Source: Pseudomonas berkeleyensis
GTDB taxonomy: Bacteria > Pseudomonadota > Gammaproteobacteria > Pseudomonadales > Pseudomonadaceae
Length of the DNA stretch: 64,000 nucleotides
Reading direction: 5' to 3'
NCBI RefSeq assembly: GCF_014109765.1
Contig: NZ_CP059139.1
Location: 1,922,001 to 1,986,000 of the forward strand
Shown: in pieces, positions 1-7,298 of the stretch
How positions within the stretch are numbered: position 1 is the first letter of the stretch
Layout: the number at the start of each line of letters is the position of its first letter
Made by a program: the position numbers and the translations under genes
Notes under the pieces: model-generated
Databases searched by the model: none
Told to the model about the DNA's origin: nothing
The model's input: the letters and a program-made list of their open reading frames with translations, nothing else

Positions 1-1
1 T

Positions 2-259
2 CGCATTCGTGTCTCGCTGCTCAACGAGCGCGACGAGGAAAGCCACTTTGCCAAGTTCAACGTGGCTGCGCTGCTGCGCGGTGACATGAAGGCGCGCAGC
101 CAGTTCTACAAGGACATGGTTGGCATCGGTGCGTTTAGCCCCAACGACGTGCTGGAGCTGGAAGATCGCAACCCTCGCGAGGGCGGCGATATCTACCTGA
201 CCCCATCGAACATGATCATCAACGGACGGCCGACAGATGAGAACGAAAAACGCGCTTAG
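2..259 (+). CDS. Phage portal protein, C-terminal end (partial)
   Basis: The frame is open from the window edge and stops at 259, giving about 85 residues of a C-terminus. It lies directly upstream of a prohead protease and an HK97-type capsid gene, which is the standard portal-protease-capsid order. The fragment has the charged helical segment and the repeated Asn-Pro-Arg/Gly-Gly-Asp region typical of the ends of HK97-family portal proteins. The portal forms the dodecameric ring through which DNA enters and leaves the head. The stop overlaps the next start by 23 bases, suggesting coupled translation. The portal assignment rests mainly on gene order. Confidence 0.75.
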   Translation, partial: RIRVSLLNERDEESHFAKFNVAALLRGDMKARSQFYKDMVGIGAFSPNDVLELEDRNPREGGDIYLTPSNMIINGRPTDENEKRA

Positions 260-902
260 CAATAAGCACCTGTCCACCGCCTTCAAGGTCAAGCAGGTGG
301 GCGACGACGGCACCTTCTCCGGTTATGGGTCGGTGTTCGACATCCCTGACAGTTATTCCGACGTGGTGCACCCCGGTGCGTTTCTGGAATCGCTGAAAAC
401 CTGGGGGCGGAAAGGGGCATTCCCCGCGATGCTCTGGCAGCACAAATTCGACGAACCCTTGGGCGTGTATACGCGCATGGAGGAAGACGATCACGGCCTG
501 TATCTGGAGGGCCGGCTGCTCATCGACGATGACCCTCTGGCGCGCCGCGCCTATGCCCACTTGAAGGCAGGCAGCATCACGGGGCTGTCCATCGGCTACA
601 GCATCCCGGCCGGTGGCGGCACCTGGGACAACGGTGCTGGGGTGTACCACCTCAACCAGATCGACCTGTGGGAAGTGTCCCTGGTGACCTTCCCCGCGAA
701 CGACGCGGCCCGCGTGGATACGGTGAAAACCTCTCTGCAGGGGCCGCGTCAATTCGAGAAGTTCCTGCGTGACGCCGGCCTGTCTCGAACCGAAGCCAAG
801 GCCTTGATGGCTGACGGCTATAAGGGCATCGCCCAGCGTGACGCTGGAGTGGGTGGCCTTCTCGATGACCTCAACAAACTTACCGAAATGCTGAGAGGCT
901 GA
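237..902 (+). CDS. HK97-family prohead protease
   Basis: This 221-residue protein matches the HK97 gp4-type serine protease that trims the scaffold domain of the capsid protein during head maturation. Visible signatures are the early FSGYGSVFD segment, a histidine-containing MLWQHKFDEPLGVY stretch near residue 65, and ITGLSIGYS near residue 120, which supply the histidine and serine expected in this family. The C-terminal fifty residues are basic and helical. The ATG at 237 lies inside the end of the portal gene, and the capsid gene begins three bases after its stop, so the three genes form one packed head module. Length is normal for the family. Confidence 0.92.
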   Translation: MRTKNALSNKHLSTAFKVKQVGDDGTFSGYGSVFDIPDSYSDVVHPGAFLESLKTWGRKGAFPAMLWQHKFDEPLGVYTRMEEDDHGLYLEGRLLIDDDPLARRAYAHLKAGSITGLSIGYSIPAGGGTWDNGAGVYHLNQIDLWEVSLVTFPANDAARVDTVKTSLQGPRQFEKFLRDAGLSRTEAKALMADGYKGIAQRDAGVGGLLDDLNKLTEMLRG

Positions 903-905
903 CCC

Positions 906-2216
906 ATGCAAAAATCCATCATTGCCGCTTCGGTGGCCGAAAACGCGGGCCGCTCGCTGCCGAGCCTGCGCACCCTGCACCGCCGTAACGAGGGCGGTGA
1001 TTCCTTCGCTGAGCTGCGCCAGGGTATCAAGCAGCTCGGCGAGGCGTTCCAGCAGTTCAAGGCTACCAACGACGAGCAGCTGGAAAAGCTCAAGAAAGGC
1101 CAGGGCGACCCGTTGCTGGAAACCAAGCTGGCTGAGCTGAATACCAAGCTCAGCGAGCTGGAAGCCTTCAAGAAGAACACCGAAGAGAACCTGAAGAAAA
1201 AGAATCGTCCCGGTCGTGATACCGGTGCGGACGATGAAGCTGTCACCGAGCACAAGTCGGCCTTTGACGGCTACCTGCGCAAGGGGCGCGAGGATGGCCT
1301 GCGTGATCTGGAGCAGAAGGCGCTGAACCTGGGCACGGGGGAAGATGGTGGCTTTGGTGTGCCCGAGGAGCTGGATCGTAATATCGTCGAGCTGGAGCGC
1401 GATCTGAGCATCATGCGCAGCCTGGCCAACGTGATTTCGGTCGGCTCTGAAGAGTACAAACGCCTGGTGAACATCGGTGGCTCTGGCTCGGGTTGGGTCG
1501 GTGAGACCGACGAGCGCACGGAAACCAACACGCCGAAGCTGGCTCAGATCGCGCCGTTCTTCGGCGAGATCTACGCGAACCCGGCGATCACGCAAAAGGC
1601 GCTGGACGATATCTTCTTCGATGTCGAGGCCTGGCTGGCTCAGGAGCTGTCGTGGGACTTCGACGAGAAGGAGGGCGACGCCTATGTGGTCGGCAATGGC
1701 AGCAATAAGCCGAAAGGCTTCCTGGCCTATCCGAACTCGGCGGTGACCGATAAGGCCGGCTCTCGTCCGTTCGGCACCCTGCAGTTCGTTACCTCTGGTG
1801 CCGCTGCAGCCCTGAACAACCCGGATCGCCTGATCGACCTCGTGCACAGCCTCAAGCGTGGCTATCGCAAGAACGCAGTCTGGCTCGGCAACGGCCTCAC
1901 CCTGGCTGCCCTGCGCAAGCTCAAGGACAGTGAAGGCAACTACCTGTGGCGTCCGGGCCTGGAGGCTGGCGAGCCGGGCATTCTGCTGGGCTACCGCTAC
2001 GAGGAAGACGAGGCGCTGCCGGATATCGCGGCCGACTCGATTCCGCTGGCGTTCGGTGACTTCAAGCGTGGTTACACCATCGCCGACGTGCGTGGCACCC
2101 GCGTGTTGCGTGACCCGTTCACCAACAAGCCCTTTGTCCACTTCTACACCACCAAGCGTGTTGGTGGCGGTGTGATGGACAGCAAGGCCATCAAGCTGCT
2201 CAAGATCGCCGCCTAA
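906..2216 (+). CDS. Major capsid protein, HK97 fold
   Basis: The 436-residue product is the main shell subunit. Residues about 30-105 are charged, glutamate/lysine-rich and predicted coiled coil, as expected for the N-terminal delta (scaffold) domain removed by the upstream protease. The remainder shows capsid-family features: a GEDGGFGVPEEL segment, VGETDERTETNTPKLAQI, a glycine-rich VVGNGSNKPKGFL loop, and a C-terminal RDPFTNKPFVHFYTTKRVGGG strand. It follows the protease by three bases. A long ORF on the opposite strand across this gene reflects codon bias only. Length is slightly greater than HK97 gp5, mainly because of the N-terminal domain. Confidence 0.94.
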   Translation: MQKSIIAASVAENAGRSLPSLRTLHRRNEGGDSFAELRQGIKQLGEAFQQFKATNDEQLEKLKKGQGDPLLETKLAELNTKLSELEAFKKNTEENLKKKNRPGRDTGADDEAVTEHKSAFDGYLRKGREDGLRDLEQKALNLGTGEDGGFGVPEELDRNIVELERDLSIMRSLANVISVGSEEYKRLVNIGGSGSGWVGETDERTETNTPKLAQIAPFFGEIYANPAITQKALDDIFFDVEAWLAQELSWDFDEKEGDAYVVGNGSNKPKGFLAYPNSAVTDKAGSRPFGTLQFVTSGAAAALNNPDRLIDLVHSLKRGYRKNAVWLGNGLTLAALRKLKDSEGNYLWRPGLEAGEPGILLGYRYEEDEALPDIAADSIPLAFGDFKRGYTIADVRGTRVLRDPFTNKPFVHFYTTKRVGGGVMDSKAIKLLKIAA

Positions 2217-2232
2217 GCGGTGTCATTCACCA

Positions 2233-2259
2233 CAGAGGCCCGCCCCGCGCGGGCCTCTG
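2233..2259 (+). terminator. GC-rich stem-loop after the capsid gene
   Basis: An 11-bp perfect stem (2233-2243 with 2249-2259) and a 5-base loop lie 17 bases after the capsid stop. There is no uridine run, so it is more likely a partial attenuator or mRNA 3' end stabiliser separating abundant capsid message from the joining genes than a full terminator. Confidence 0.5.
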
Positions 2260-2278
2260 TCGTTATGGGGTGCTGATC

Positions 2279-2533
2279 ATGCCGATGATCAAACTAACCG
2301 AGCTGTTCAAGTTCTCGCCTGACGGTATGGCCGTCGTCGAGTACCCGGCTGGCGAACATGAGCTGGACGGCCGCGCGCTGGAGATCGCGCAAGAGCTGGG
2401 GATTGTTGGGGCGGTTGCCGCTGACCCGTTGAAGATGAATAAGGATGATCTCAAGGCCTGGCTGACGGCCAAGGGCATCACGTTTGACGCTGCCGCCAAC
2501 AAGGATGCGCTGTTGGCCTTGGTGCCGAAATGA
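2279..2533 (+). CDS. Small head-joining-region protein with HeH/LEM-like C-terminus
   Basis: The product is about 84 residues from ATG 2279, which has a GGGG ribosome-binding stretch eight bases upstream; an in-frame GTG at 2270 is an alternative. The C-terminal half (KMNKDDLKAWLTAKGI...NKDALLALV) fits the short HeH/LEM helix-extended-helix pattern found in small phage proteins between capsid and connector genes. Its role is not established. The stop overlaps the next gene start by four bases. The N-terminal half is acidic with no recognised domain. Confidence 0.75.
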   Translation: MPMIKLTELFKFSPDGMAVVEYPAGEHELDGRALEIAQELGIVGAVAADPLKMNKDDLKAWLTAKGITFDAAANKDALLALVPK

Positions 2534-2850
2534 TCGACCTGGCCATGGTCAAGACGCACCTGCGGGTGCGTCACGATCACGACGACGGCTATATCCAAGT
2601 GCTGATCGACGCCGCCGCGCAGTCGTTCAACGATCAGACTAACCGCACGCTGATCGCCCCGGATGGTGCATTGCCAGATCCAGTGGGCAACGCCTTGAAG
2701 CCGACCAAGGCGATACAGCAGGGCATCCTGTTGCTTGTCGGCCATTGGTACGTCAATCGCGAGGATGTCGTGATCGGCACGATTGCCACCGCGCTGCCCA
2801 AGGCGACTGAGTTCCTTTGGCGGCCCTATCGCTGGGTGAACGTGGGATGA
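2530..2850 (+). CDS. Head-tail connector protein (gp6-like)
   Basis: This 106-residue protein begins MIDLAMVKTHLRVRHDHDD, the typical start of the phage QLRG/gp6-like DNA-packaging and connector family, followed by a helical YIQVLIDAAAQSFNDQTNR segment and a long middle helix ending in GHWYVNRE. Proteins of this family form a ring beneath the portal. The start overlaps the preceding stop by four bases and its own stop overlaps the next start (ATGA at 2847). The position between capsid and head-closure genes agrees. Confidence 0.88.
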   Translation: MIDLAMVKTHLRVRHDHDDGYIQVLIDAAAQSFNDQTNRTLIAPDGALPDPVGNALKPTKAIQQGILLLVGHWYVNREDVVIGTIATALPKATEFLWRPYRWVNVG

Positions 2851-3398
2851 GAACGGGCCGACTCGACACGCCCGCCGACTTGCTGGATCTCGGCGCGGAT
2901 CTGCAGGCACAGCTGATTGATTGGCTGTGGGTGGGCATTACAGCGAAGGATGCCGGCGACGTGCCTGTTGCTGCTGGCCTGCGCAACCCTGGACGCGTCG
3001 AGGTGCGTGCTTGGTGGGATGACCGCCTGCGCAATGGTCGCTACCTGCGTGCAGGGCAGCGGCTGTTGCACATCGACAGCGTGCGAGACGTGCGCGGCCA
3101 CCAGGCCGAGCAGGTGCTGACCTGTACCGAGCTGATCGGCACACCCGCCACCTACACAGCAACGCCAGGCGCCACGGCGCTGCCTTGCCGCGTGTTCCTG
3201 GCCTATGGCGTGGCGCGTCCTGGCCAGTTCTCTGGCGCGGTTGAGTTCGTGACCGAGCTGGAGGCAGCGGTGGTCGAAGTGGGCCGGCCGCAGCCTGGTG
3301 CTGTGTTCGAGGTCGAGGGCGTGGCCTGGCGCGTTGCTGGCCTGGTCGAGACCGAGGATGACCGCGTAGTGCGGCGCATGTGGGTGAAGAAGGTATGA
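2847..3398 (+). CDS. Head closure / head-tail adaptor protein
   Basis: Translation from the overlapping ATG at 2847 gives 183 residues; an in-frame upstream ATG at 2817 lies inside the connector gene and is less likely. Residues about 45-85 (VEVRAWWDDRLRNGRYLRAG...LHIDSVRDVRG) resemble the phage head-tail joining protein family, which carries a small beta-barrel with a conserved I-x-S-V-x-D-x-R strand. A second beta-rich half follows, so the gene may be a fusion or an enlarged version of the usual 110-residue form. The stop overlaps the next start (ATGA at 3395). Confidence 0.75.
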   Translation: MRTGRLDTPADLLDLGADLQAQLIDWLWVGITAKDAGDVPVAAGLRNPGRVEVRAWWDDRLRNGRYLRAGQRLLHIDSVRDVRGHQAEQVLTCTELIGTPATYTATPGATALPCRVFLAYGVARPGQFSGAVEFVTELEAAVVEVGRPQPGAVFEVEGVAWRVAGLVETEDDRVVRRMWVKKV

Positions 3399-4000
3399 AC
3401 CGTATCGACGTGAGCCTGCCGCCTTTCGAGGGCGCCGCCGCTGCCTTTGGCATCGACGAGAAGCGCTTCGCCCGTATCGAGATCAACTCGACCAACCGGG
3501 CGGCGCGCTGGGTCAAGCGGGTGCTGCTGGTGGAGCCATTCTCCAAGGCGACTGGCGTGCGGCGCGTGATCTTCAATGACCGCATTCGCCTCGACCTGGC
3601 CACCACCAACCGGCCCGAGGCGAGCATCGTGCCGTCGTCGGCCAGCATTCCCGCGCGCTGCTATCGGCACCGCGCCGATCCTGTCAGTGGCTCCAAGGTC
3701 AACGCGCGCGTGCTGGTGGACTGGTGGCGCGGCGAGAAGGTCGCGGCCGGCTTCATCAACCCATCGAGCGCCCGGAAACTGCCGCTGGCAACCCGTAGCG
3801 TGCGCGAGCGCAAGGTGCACGCCAAGACCAAGCTGCCGCATATCAAGGAATACCGCTACGAGTACCGCGTGCCCGAGGACGCGAACGGCCCTTCGGCCGC
3901 CGCGCTGTTCCGCGTTGCCGTGGATGACAACACCCGTGCACAGGCCGCCGAGCGCCTGGCGCTGGAATACAACATCGACCTTGATAAGGAACTGTTCTGA
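3395..4000 (+). CDS. Tail completion protein, minor tail protein Z-like
   Basis: The 201-residue product is basic, with several arginine clusters and alternating strand patterns. Its position between the head-closure gene and the tail-terminator gene, together with length, agrees with lambda gpZ/HK97 gp10-type proteins that act at the tail end joining the head. I cannot point to a diagnostic motif, so the family name is from context and length. The ATGA overlap at 3395 sets the start. The stop and next ATG share one base at 4000. Confidence 0.6.
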   Translation: MNRIDVSLPPFEGAAAAFGIDEKRFARIEINSTNRAARWVKRVLLVEPFSKATGVRRVIFNDRIRLDLATTNRPEASIVPSSASIPARCYRHRADPVSGSKVNARVLVDWWRGEKVAAGFINPSSARKLPLATRSVRERKVHAKTKLPHIKEYRYEYRVPEDANGPSAAALFRVAVDDNTRAQAAERLALEYNIDLDKELF

Positions 4001-4467
4001 TGCAACTGATCGCCACGCGAGTGACTGACTTCCTGGCCGGTCAGCTGCGGCAGATCGACGCCGCCAACGGCTACCCGCTGACGTTGGCTGGTGTGCACGT
4101 TGGCCAGTTTTATGAGGATCTGGCGGCGGGCGATCCGCTGCCGTTGGGCACGCTGGTGGCTGCGTCCACGAGCGATGCTGTCACACCGAATGGCGTGGTG
4201 TCCTCCAGTCTTCGCGGGCGCGCCTATCAAGTCGAGGTGGTCGTTAACTTCGACCAGCATCCCGGCGTCGAGCGGCATGTGCTGCTCGATCAGATCGAGT
4301 GGAGCATCGGCCGCGCTGTGCGCGAGCGCCCCCCGCCTGAGCTACGCGGGGTGCTGCAGAGCGTTGCCCTGGGCGACGTGCAATTCAACTACCCGGCGCC
4401 TTCGCATTCGCTCGCCATCGTGCAGGCGCAGGTCAATGCCGTTTTCGTCGAGCAATACCAACCCTAG
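4000..4467 (+). CDS. Tail terminator protein (gpU-like)
   Basis: This 155-residue protein lies directly before the tail-tube region. A central TPNGVVSSSLRGRAYQVEVVV strand and a HPGVERHVLLDQIEWSIG helix resemble minor tail protein U-type terminators, which cap the growing tail tube at the proper length. The ATG overlaps the preceding stop. Assignment depends on gene order as well as sequence pattern. Confidence 0.6.
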   Translation: MQLIATRVTDFLAGQLRQIDAANGYPLTLAGVHVGQFYEDLAAGDPLPLGTLVAASTSDAVTPNGVVSSSLRGRAYQVEVVVNFDQHPGVERHVLLDQIEWSIGRAVRERPPPELRGVLQSVALGDVQFNYPAPSHSLAIVQAQVNAVFVEQYQP

Positions 4468-4476
4468 GAGGGTGAT

Positions 4477-4659
4477 ATGTCCACCACCAAAGCAACCAAG
4501 GCCTTCACCTTCCGCGAGGGAGGCAAGGTCAAGCTGTACAAGAAGGGTGATGAACTGACAGGCGCTGCTCTGGCGCATGCCCAGGCCAATGACTTCGCGC
4601 CGAAGCCTGAGCCGGAAAAGCCCAGGGCCGAAGCCAAGCCGGCCGCTGAACCGAAGTAA
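4477..4659 (+). CDS. Small lysine/alanine/proline-rich phage protein
   Basis: A 60-residue gene with a strong AGGAGGG ribosome-binding site seven bases upstream of the ATG. The N-terminal half (AFTFREGGKVKLYKKGDELTG) looks like a short folded beta motif, while the last twenty residues are an alternating Pro/Lys/Glu/Ala tail that is probably disordered. It sits between tail-terminator and tail-tube genes and is presumably structural or an assembly helper, but no function is recognised. Confidence 0.65.
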   Translation: MSTTKATKAFTFREGGKVKLYKKGDELTGAALAHAQANDFAPKPEPEKPRAEAKPAAEPK

Positions 4660-4719
4660 CCCGCCAACCTCCCGCTTTACCTGGCCACCTGCGCCGCCCC
4701 CTGACATCGAGGTAAACCC

Positions 4720-5493
4720 ATGATCACCGTTCAAGACGCCAGCCTTATCGGCTATGGCGATATCTTCTCGCGCGCCTATCAAACGCAGAAGGCGCTGTTG
4801 CCCTGGGGTAACACCAGCGAACTGCAGATCGCTCACACCGAGGATCAGCAGACCCTGCCCAACTACATTACCGGCGCCGGCAATCGCAACACGTCGTCCC
4901 GCGTGACGGGTGTTACCGCCAGCTTCACCCTGTACGACGTGAACGCCCGCAACCTGGCCCTGGTTGGCCGTGGCACGGTGCGTGGCGTCGCTGCTGGTGT
5001 GGTCGCCGCGCCCGAGCCGTATGTGTGCGAAGGCCTGGCAGGTGAGCTGATCCCGTTCAATGAGCTGCCCGACTTGTCGGCGTCGGTCGAGATCCTGCCG
5101 GCCGGTGGCGGCACCGCCTATAGCCCAGGCTCGGATTACCTGCTGACGCCTTATGGCATCCAGCTCACCAGCGGCACCACGATCACCAGCGCGGGCTTCA
5201 CGGCCAGTTACACCAAGCTCAAGGCCAACGTGGTGGAGATGTTGACCACCGCGCAGGTGGAGCTGGAAATGTACTTCGCCGGCCTCAACGCCGCGCAGGG
5301 TGGTTCGCCGACTCCGGCCCGCCTGCGCCGCTTCAAGCCTGGCTTGGTGCAGCAGATCCAGCTCAGCGGCACCCAGTACGCGGCCTATCAAGTCTCGGGC
5401 GAGCTGCTGGCGGATATGCTTGTGGTCAACGTGGATGGCGACGATACGCCCTTGTCGCAGTTCTACAGCTTGGGCATGAAGGCTGCGGCCTGA
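4720..5493 (+). CDS. Major tail tube protein
   Basis: The 257-residue product is beta-rich, with many Gly/Thr/Val strands (SRVTGVTASFTLYDVNARNL, PGSDYLLTPYGIQL) and an ending TPLSQFYSLGMKAA typical of a siphovirus tail-tube subunit. It follows the tail terminator and precedes the tape measure as expected. The middle section repeats a DYLLTPYGIQLTSG type pattern seen again in the tail-tip protein at 11045, suggesting a shared phage beta-sandwich module. A very strong hairpin follows the stop at 5521. No alternative role is obvious. Confidence 0.75.
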   Translation: MITVQDASLIGYGDIFSRAYQTQKALLPWGNTSELQIAHTEDQQTLPNYITGAGNRNTSSRVTGVTASFTLYDVNARNLALVGRGTVRGVAAGVVAAPEPYVCEGLAGELIPFNELPDLSASVEILPAGGGTAYSPGSDYLLTPYGIQLTSGTTITSAGFTASYTKLKANVVEMLTTAQVELEMYFAGLNAAQGGSPTPARLRRFKPGLVQQIQLSGTQYAAYQVSGELLADMLVVNVDGDDTPLSQFYSLGMKAAA

Positions 5494-5520
5494 AGAGACT
5501 TGCAGGTCTGGGGTTCCACA

Positions 5521-5581
5521 GCTAGGATGGGGGCGCGCCTGCAGGCGCGCCCCCATCCTAGCCGTGAAATCACATTTTTTT
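5521..5581 (+). terminator. Perfect 42-base palindrome followed by a T-run
   Basis: Positions 5521-5562 form an uninterrupted palindrome: two 21-base arms with no spacer, centred on CTGCAG. A run of eight T starts about twelve bases later. Located 28 bases after the tail-tube stop, it is best read as a very strong transcription terminator or mRNA end, although the T-run is not directly adjacent. Confidence 0.7.
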
Positions 5582-5649
5582 TGCACACTCAGTAGTTGAA
5601 AGTGTGCTTAAGTGTGGTTAATCATTGCGTCAAAGACGCGTAGTGTTTC

Positions 5650-5679
5650 GCCCGGCTGGTTAATCCCTTCCGGGCTTTT
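5650..5679 (+). terminator. Second weak terminator-like hairpin before the inserted cassette
   Basis: GCCCGG (5650-5655) pairs with CCGGGC (5670-5675) around a 14-base loop and is followed by TTTT. It stands only 22 bases upstream of the next start, so it may attenuate transcription into the cassette genes rather than end an operon. Confidence 0.4.
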
Positions 5680-5701
5680 GTGCCGAGTAGGAGAATGCTC
5701 A

Positions 5702-5914
5702 ATGAAATCTTGGATGCTTGACGGTGATGTTCTGGAGGCTGTGCTGGTAACGCACGTCCGTCAGATGAGCCCGGAGCAGTATCTGGAATTTACCGAGTCT
5801 CACTCTGATGAGGTCAAAAACGTGCGTTTCGTGCCGCCGAGAATAGGTTCGGAAGGCTTCGGTGTGTTTGAGGTTGAAACGCGAACGCCGCAGTATGAGG
5901 TCTGCTTGCCTTGA
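5702..5914 (+). CDS. Small unknown protein in the cassette before the tape measure
   Basis: A 70-residue gene beginning MKSWMLDGDVLEAVLVTHVR, preceded by an AGGAG site at about ten bases. It is acidic, with a SPEQYLEFTESHSDEV helix. It occupies the place where a tail-assembly chaperone is normally encoded, but nothing in the sequence suggests a chaperone. Base composition is clearly lower in GC than the flanking structural genes. Its stop overlaps the TTG start of the next gene by four bases, so the two are probably expressed together. Function not recognised. Confidence 0.6.
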   Translation: MKSWMLDGDVLEAVLVTHVRQMSPEQYLEFTESHSDEVKNVRFVPPRIGSEGFGVFEVETRTPQYEVCLP

Positions 5915-6375
5915 GTGACGAACCAGAAATCATTCCGGCTGATGACGCTGACCGTTCTGATGGGTTGAAGGATGTAACGCCGACAGGGGATAAGCCCGAG
6001 CTGAAAGCAATCACGGCTGCATTAAAGCAGATGGTGGAGGTGACTCAGCAGGAGCACGATCTTAAGCGTGGTGATCAAGAAGTTGAGCGCGAGAAGATCG
6101 CTTCGAATGAGCGCCTTGGTTTGGCGGCTATCGAAGCCCAGCGGGAGTTTCATAAGGAGCACTTTGGCCGTTACAACGATCACCTGATCCATCGTTACTG
6201 GTTCATTGGCGCTATTGTGCTGATGATTCTGGTTTTCTCTGGCTTCGCCATCTGGGCGGACGCCAAGGATTTGGTCATGGATATGGCCAAATTGATCATT
6301 GGTGTTTCAATTGGCGCATTTGGTGGTTTCTTCTACGGAAAGAGTCAGGGGAAGCAAGAGCCGAAGCAGAAGTAA
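5911..6375 (+). CDS. Small two-segment membrane protein
   Basis: The 154-residue product starts at TTG 5911, which overlaps the previous stop; no ATG lies in the first third. Residues about 35-85 are charged and predicted coiled coil (HDLKRGDQEVEREKIASNER). Two hydrophobic segments follow: YWFIGAIVLMILVFSGFAIW (about 101-120) and a glycine-rich LIIGVSIGAFGGFFYG (about 132-147). The short C-terminus is lysine-rich. This could be an inner-membrane exclusion or signalling protein, or conceivably a holin-like protein, although it is far from the lysis genes. GC content is low for this window. No family recognised. Confidence 0.6.
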   Translation: MSDEPEIIPADDADRSDGLKDVTPTGDKPELKAITAALKQMVEVTQQEHDLKRGDQEVEREKIASNERLGLAAIEAQREFHKEHFGRYNDHLIHRYWFIGAIVLMILVFSGFAIWADAKDLVMDMAKLIIGVSIGAFGGFFYGKSQGKQEPKQK

Positions 6376-6395
6376 AGACTGATCGCTGTCCCGAA

Positions 6396-6420
6396 AGCCT
6401 CGCCAACGCGAGGCTTTTTG
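6396..6420 (+). terminator. Rho-independent terminator
   Basis: An 8-bp stem (6396-6403 with 6408-6415) with a CAAC loop runs into TTTT. It ends transcription 20 bases after the membrane-protein gene. Confidence 0.8.
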
Positions 6421-6507
6421 TTGTCCGGTGCAAACGATTGCACCGGGTCGCGATGGTTTTCTCTGTGCTAGATTCCAGCTCACACTGACCCTGTGGGAGG
6501 GAGCCCG

Positions 6508-7239
6508 ATGCAATGTCCAAAATGTCACTATGAGCCGACGATGGCTGAGATGCAGCAAAGCCCTGACTGCTGCCCTAGCTGCGGCGTTTACTATTCCAAG
6601 GTTGCTGCCCAGCCAGCTATGGCCGCAGCTGCGATCCCGGCCCCAGCTCTCAAGGTTACCTTCGCGCAGTGGGCCAATTCCAACCCAGCAGTCAAGTGGA
6701 TCGCCGCGCTAGTCGTGGGGCTGATCGTCGGCTATTTCGCCGGTCGTGAGCACGTCAAGTACGAGATCCGCAGCGCCATGGCTGAGTCCCTTGCTGGGCT
6801 CGGGTCTCTTTTTGGGGGCGACTCCAAGCCTGCCGCTGATGCGAACAAGCCGAAGCCTCCGGCTTCGGCGCCGAAAGCCGCGCCGAAAGATGCCCCTATA
6901 ACGGCTCAGCTCGTCCGCAAGGGGTTCGTTGAGGGTGAGTATGGCCAAAGCCAGATCACAACCGATTTTGTTTTCACCAACCGAAGCCCTGCTGATATCC
7001 GGGCCTTTGATGGCGTTATTCTCGTTACCGATCTGCTAGGCAACGAGATTATCCGCATTAACATGGCCGTGAATGAGCTAGTCGCCAAGGGGGCGCCGTT
7101 GGTGTGGTCGGGTGGTATCGACTACAACCAGTTCCTTGATCGACACCAGCGCTTCAGAAATGAGCCGCAGGAGAATCTCAAGATCTCGTTTGAGGTCAAA
7201 AAGGTTCTCTATGCTGATGGCAGGCTGGAGCAGTTCTAG
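6508..7239 (+). CDS. Zinc-ribbon, single-TM protein with extracytoplasmic-type domain
   Basis: The start ATG 6508 has GGAGGG eleven bases upstream; 243 residues follow. The N-terminus has two CxxC pairs (MQCPKC and CCPSCG), a zinc-ribbon. A hydrophobic segment WIAALVVGLIVGYFAG lies near residues 66-81. A Lys/Pro/Ala-rich linker leads to a beta-rich C-terminal domain (ITTDFVFTNRSPADIRAFDG) of the type found in proteins with an immunoglobulin-like or FxLYD-type fold. It has its own terminators on both sides, and lower GC than the tail genes, so it behaves as an independently transcribed moron-type gene. Function unknown. Confidence 0.6.
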   Translation: MQCPKCHYEPTMAEMQQSPDCCPSCGVYYSKVAAQPAMAAAAIPAPALKVTFAQWANSNPAVKWIAALVVGLIVGYFAGREHVKYEIRSAMAESLAGLGSLFGGDSKPAADANKPKPPASAPKAAPKDAPITAQLVRKGFVEGEYGQSQITTDFVFTNRSPADIRAFDGVILVTDLLGNEIIRINMAVNELVAKGAPLVWSGGIDYNQFLDRHQRFRNEPQENLKISFEVKKVLYADGRLEQF

Positions 7240-7258
7240 CCGGCCCCTGATCTACAGA

Positions 7259-7280
7259 AACCCGCTTCGGCGGGTTTTTT
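7259..7280 (+). terminator. UUCG-loop terminator in front of the tape measure
   Basis: A 7-bp stem (7259-7265 with 7270-7276) closed by TTCG runs into a T-tract. It is followed within ten bases by the GGAGAAAA ribosome-binding site of the tape-measure gene. The same terminator-plus-RBS layout recurs at 11001 and 18733. Confidence 0.85.
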
Positions 7281-7298
7281 ATTGCCTGGAGAAAAGTG

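Noticed and set aside
219..2141. 640-codon open frame on the minus strand across protease and capsid genes
   Set aside because: It is the codon-bias mirror of the capsid region; the plus strand has clear portal, protease and capsid products.
5494..7298. Programmed-frameshift tail chaperone pair
   Set aside because: No overlapping G/GT-type frames or slippery heptamer in a suitable place were seen between tail tube and tape measure.
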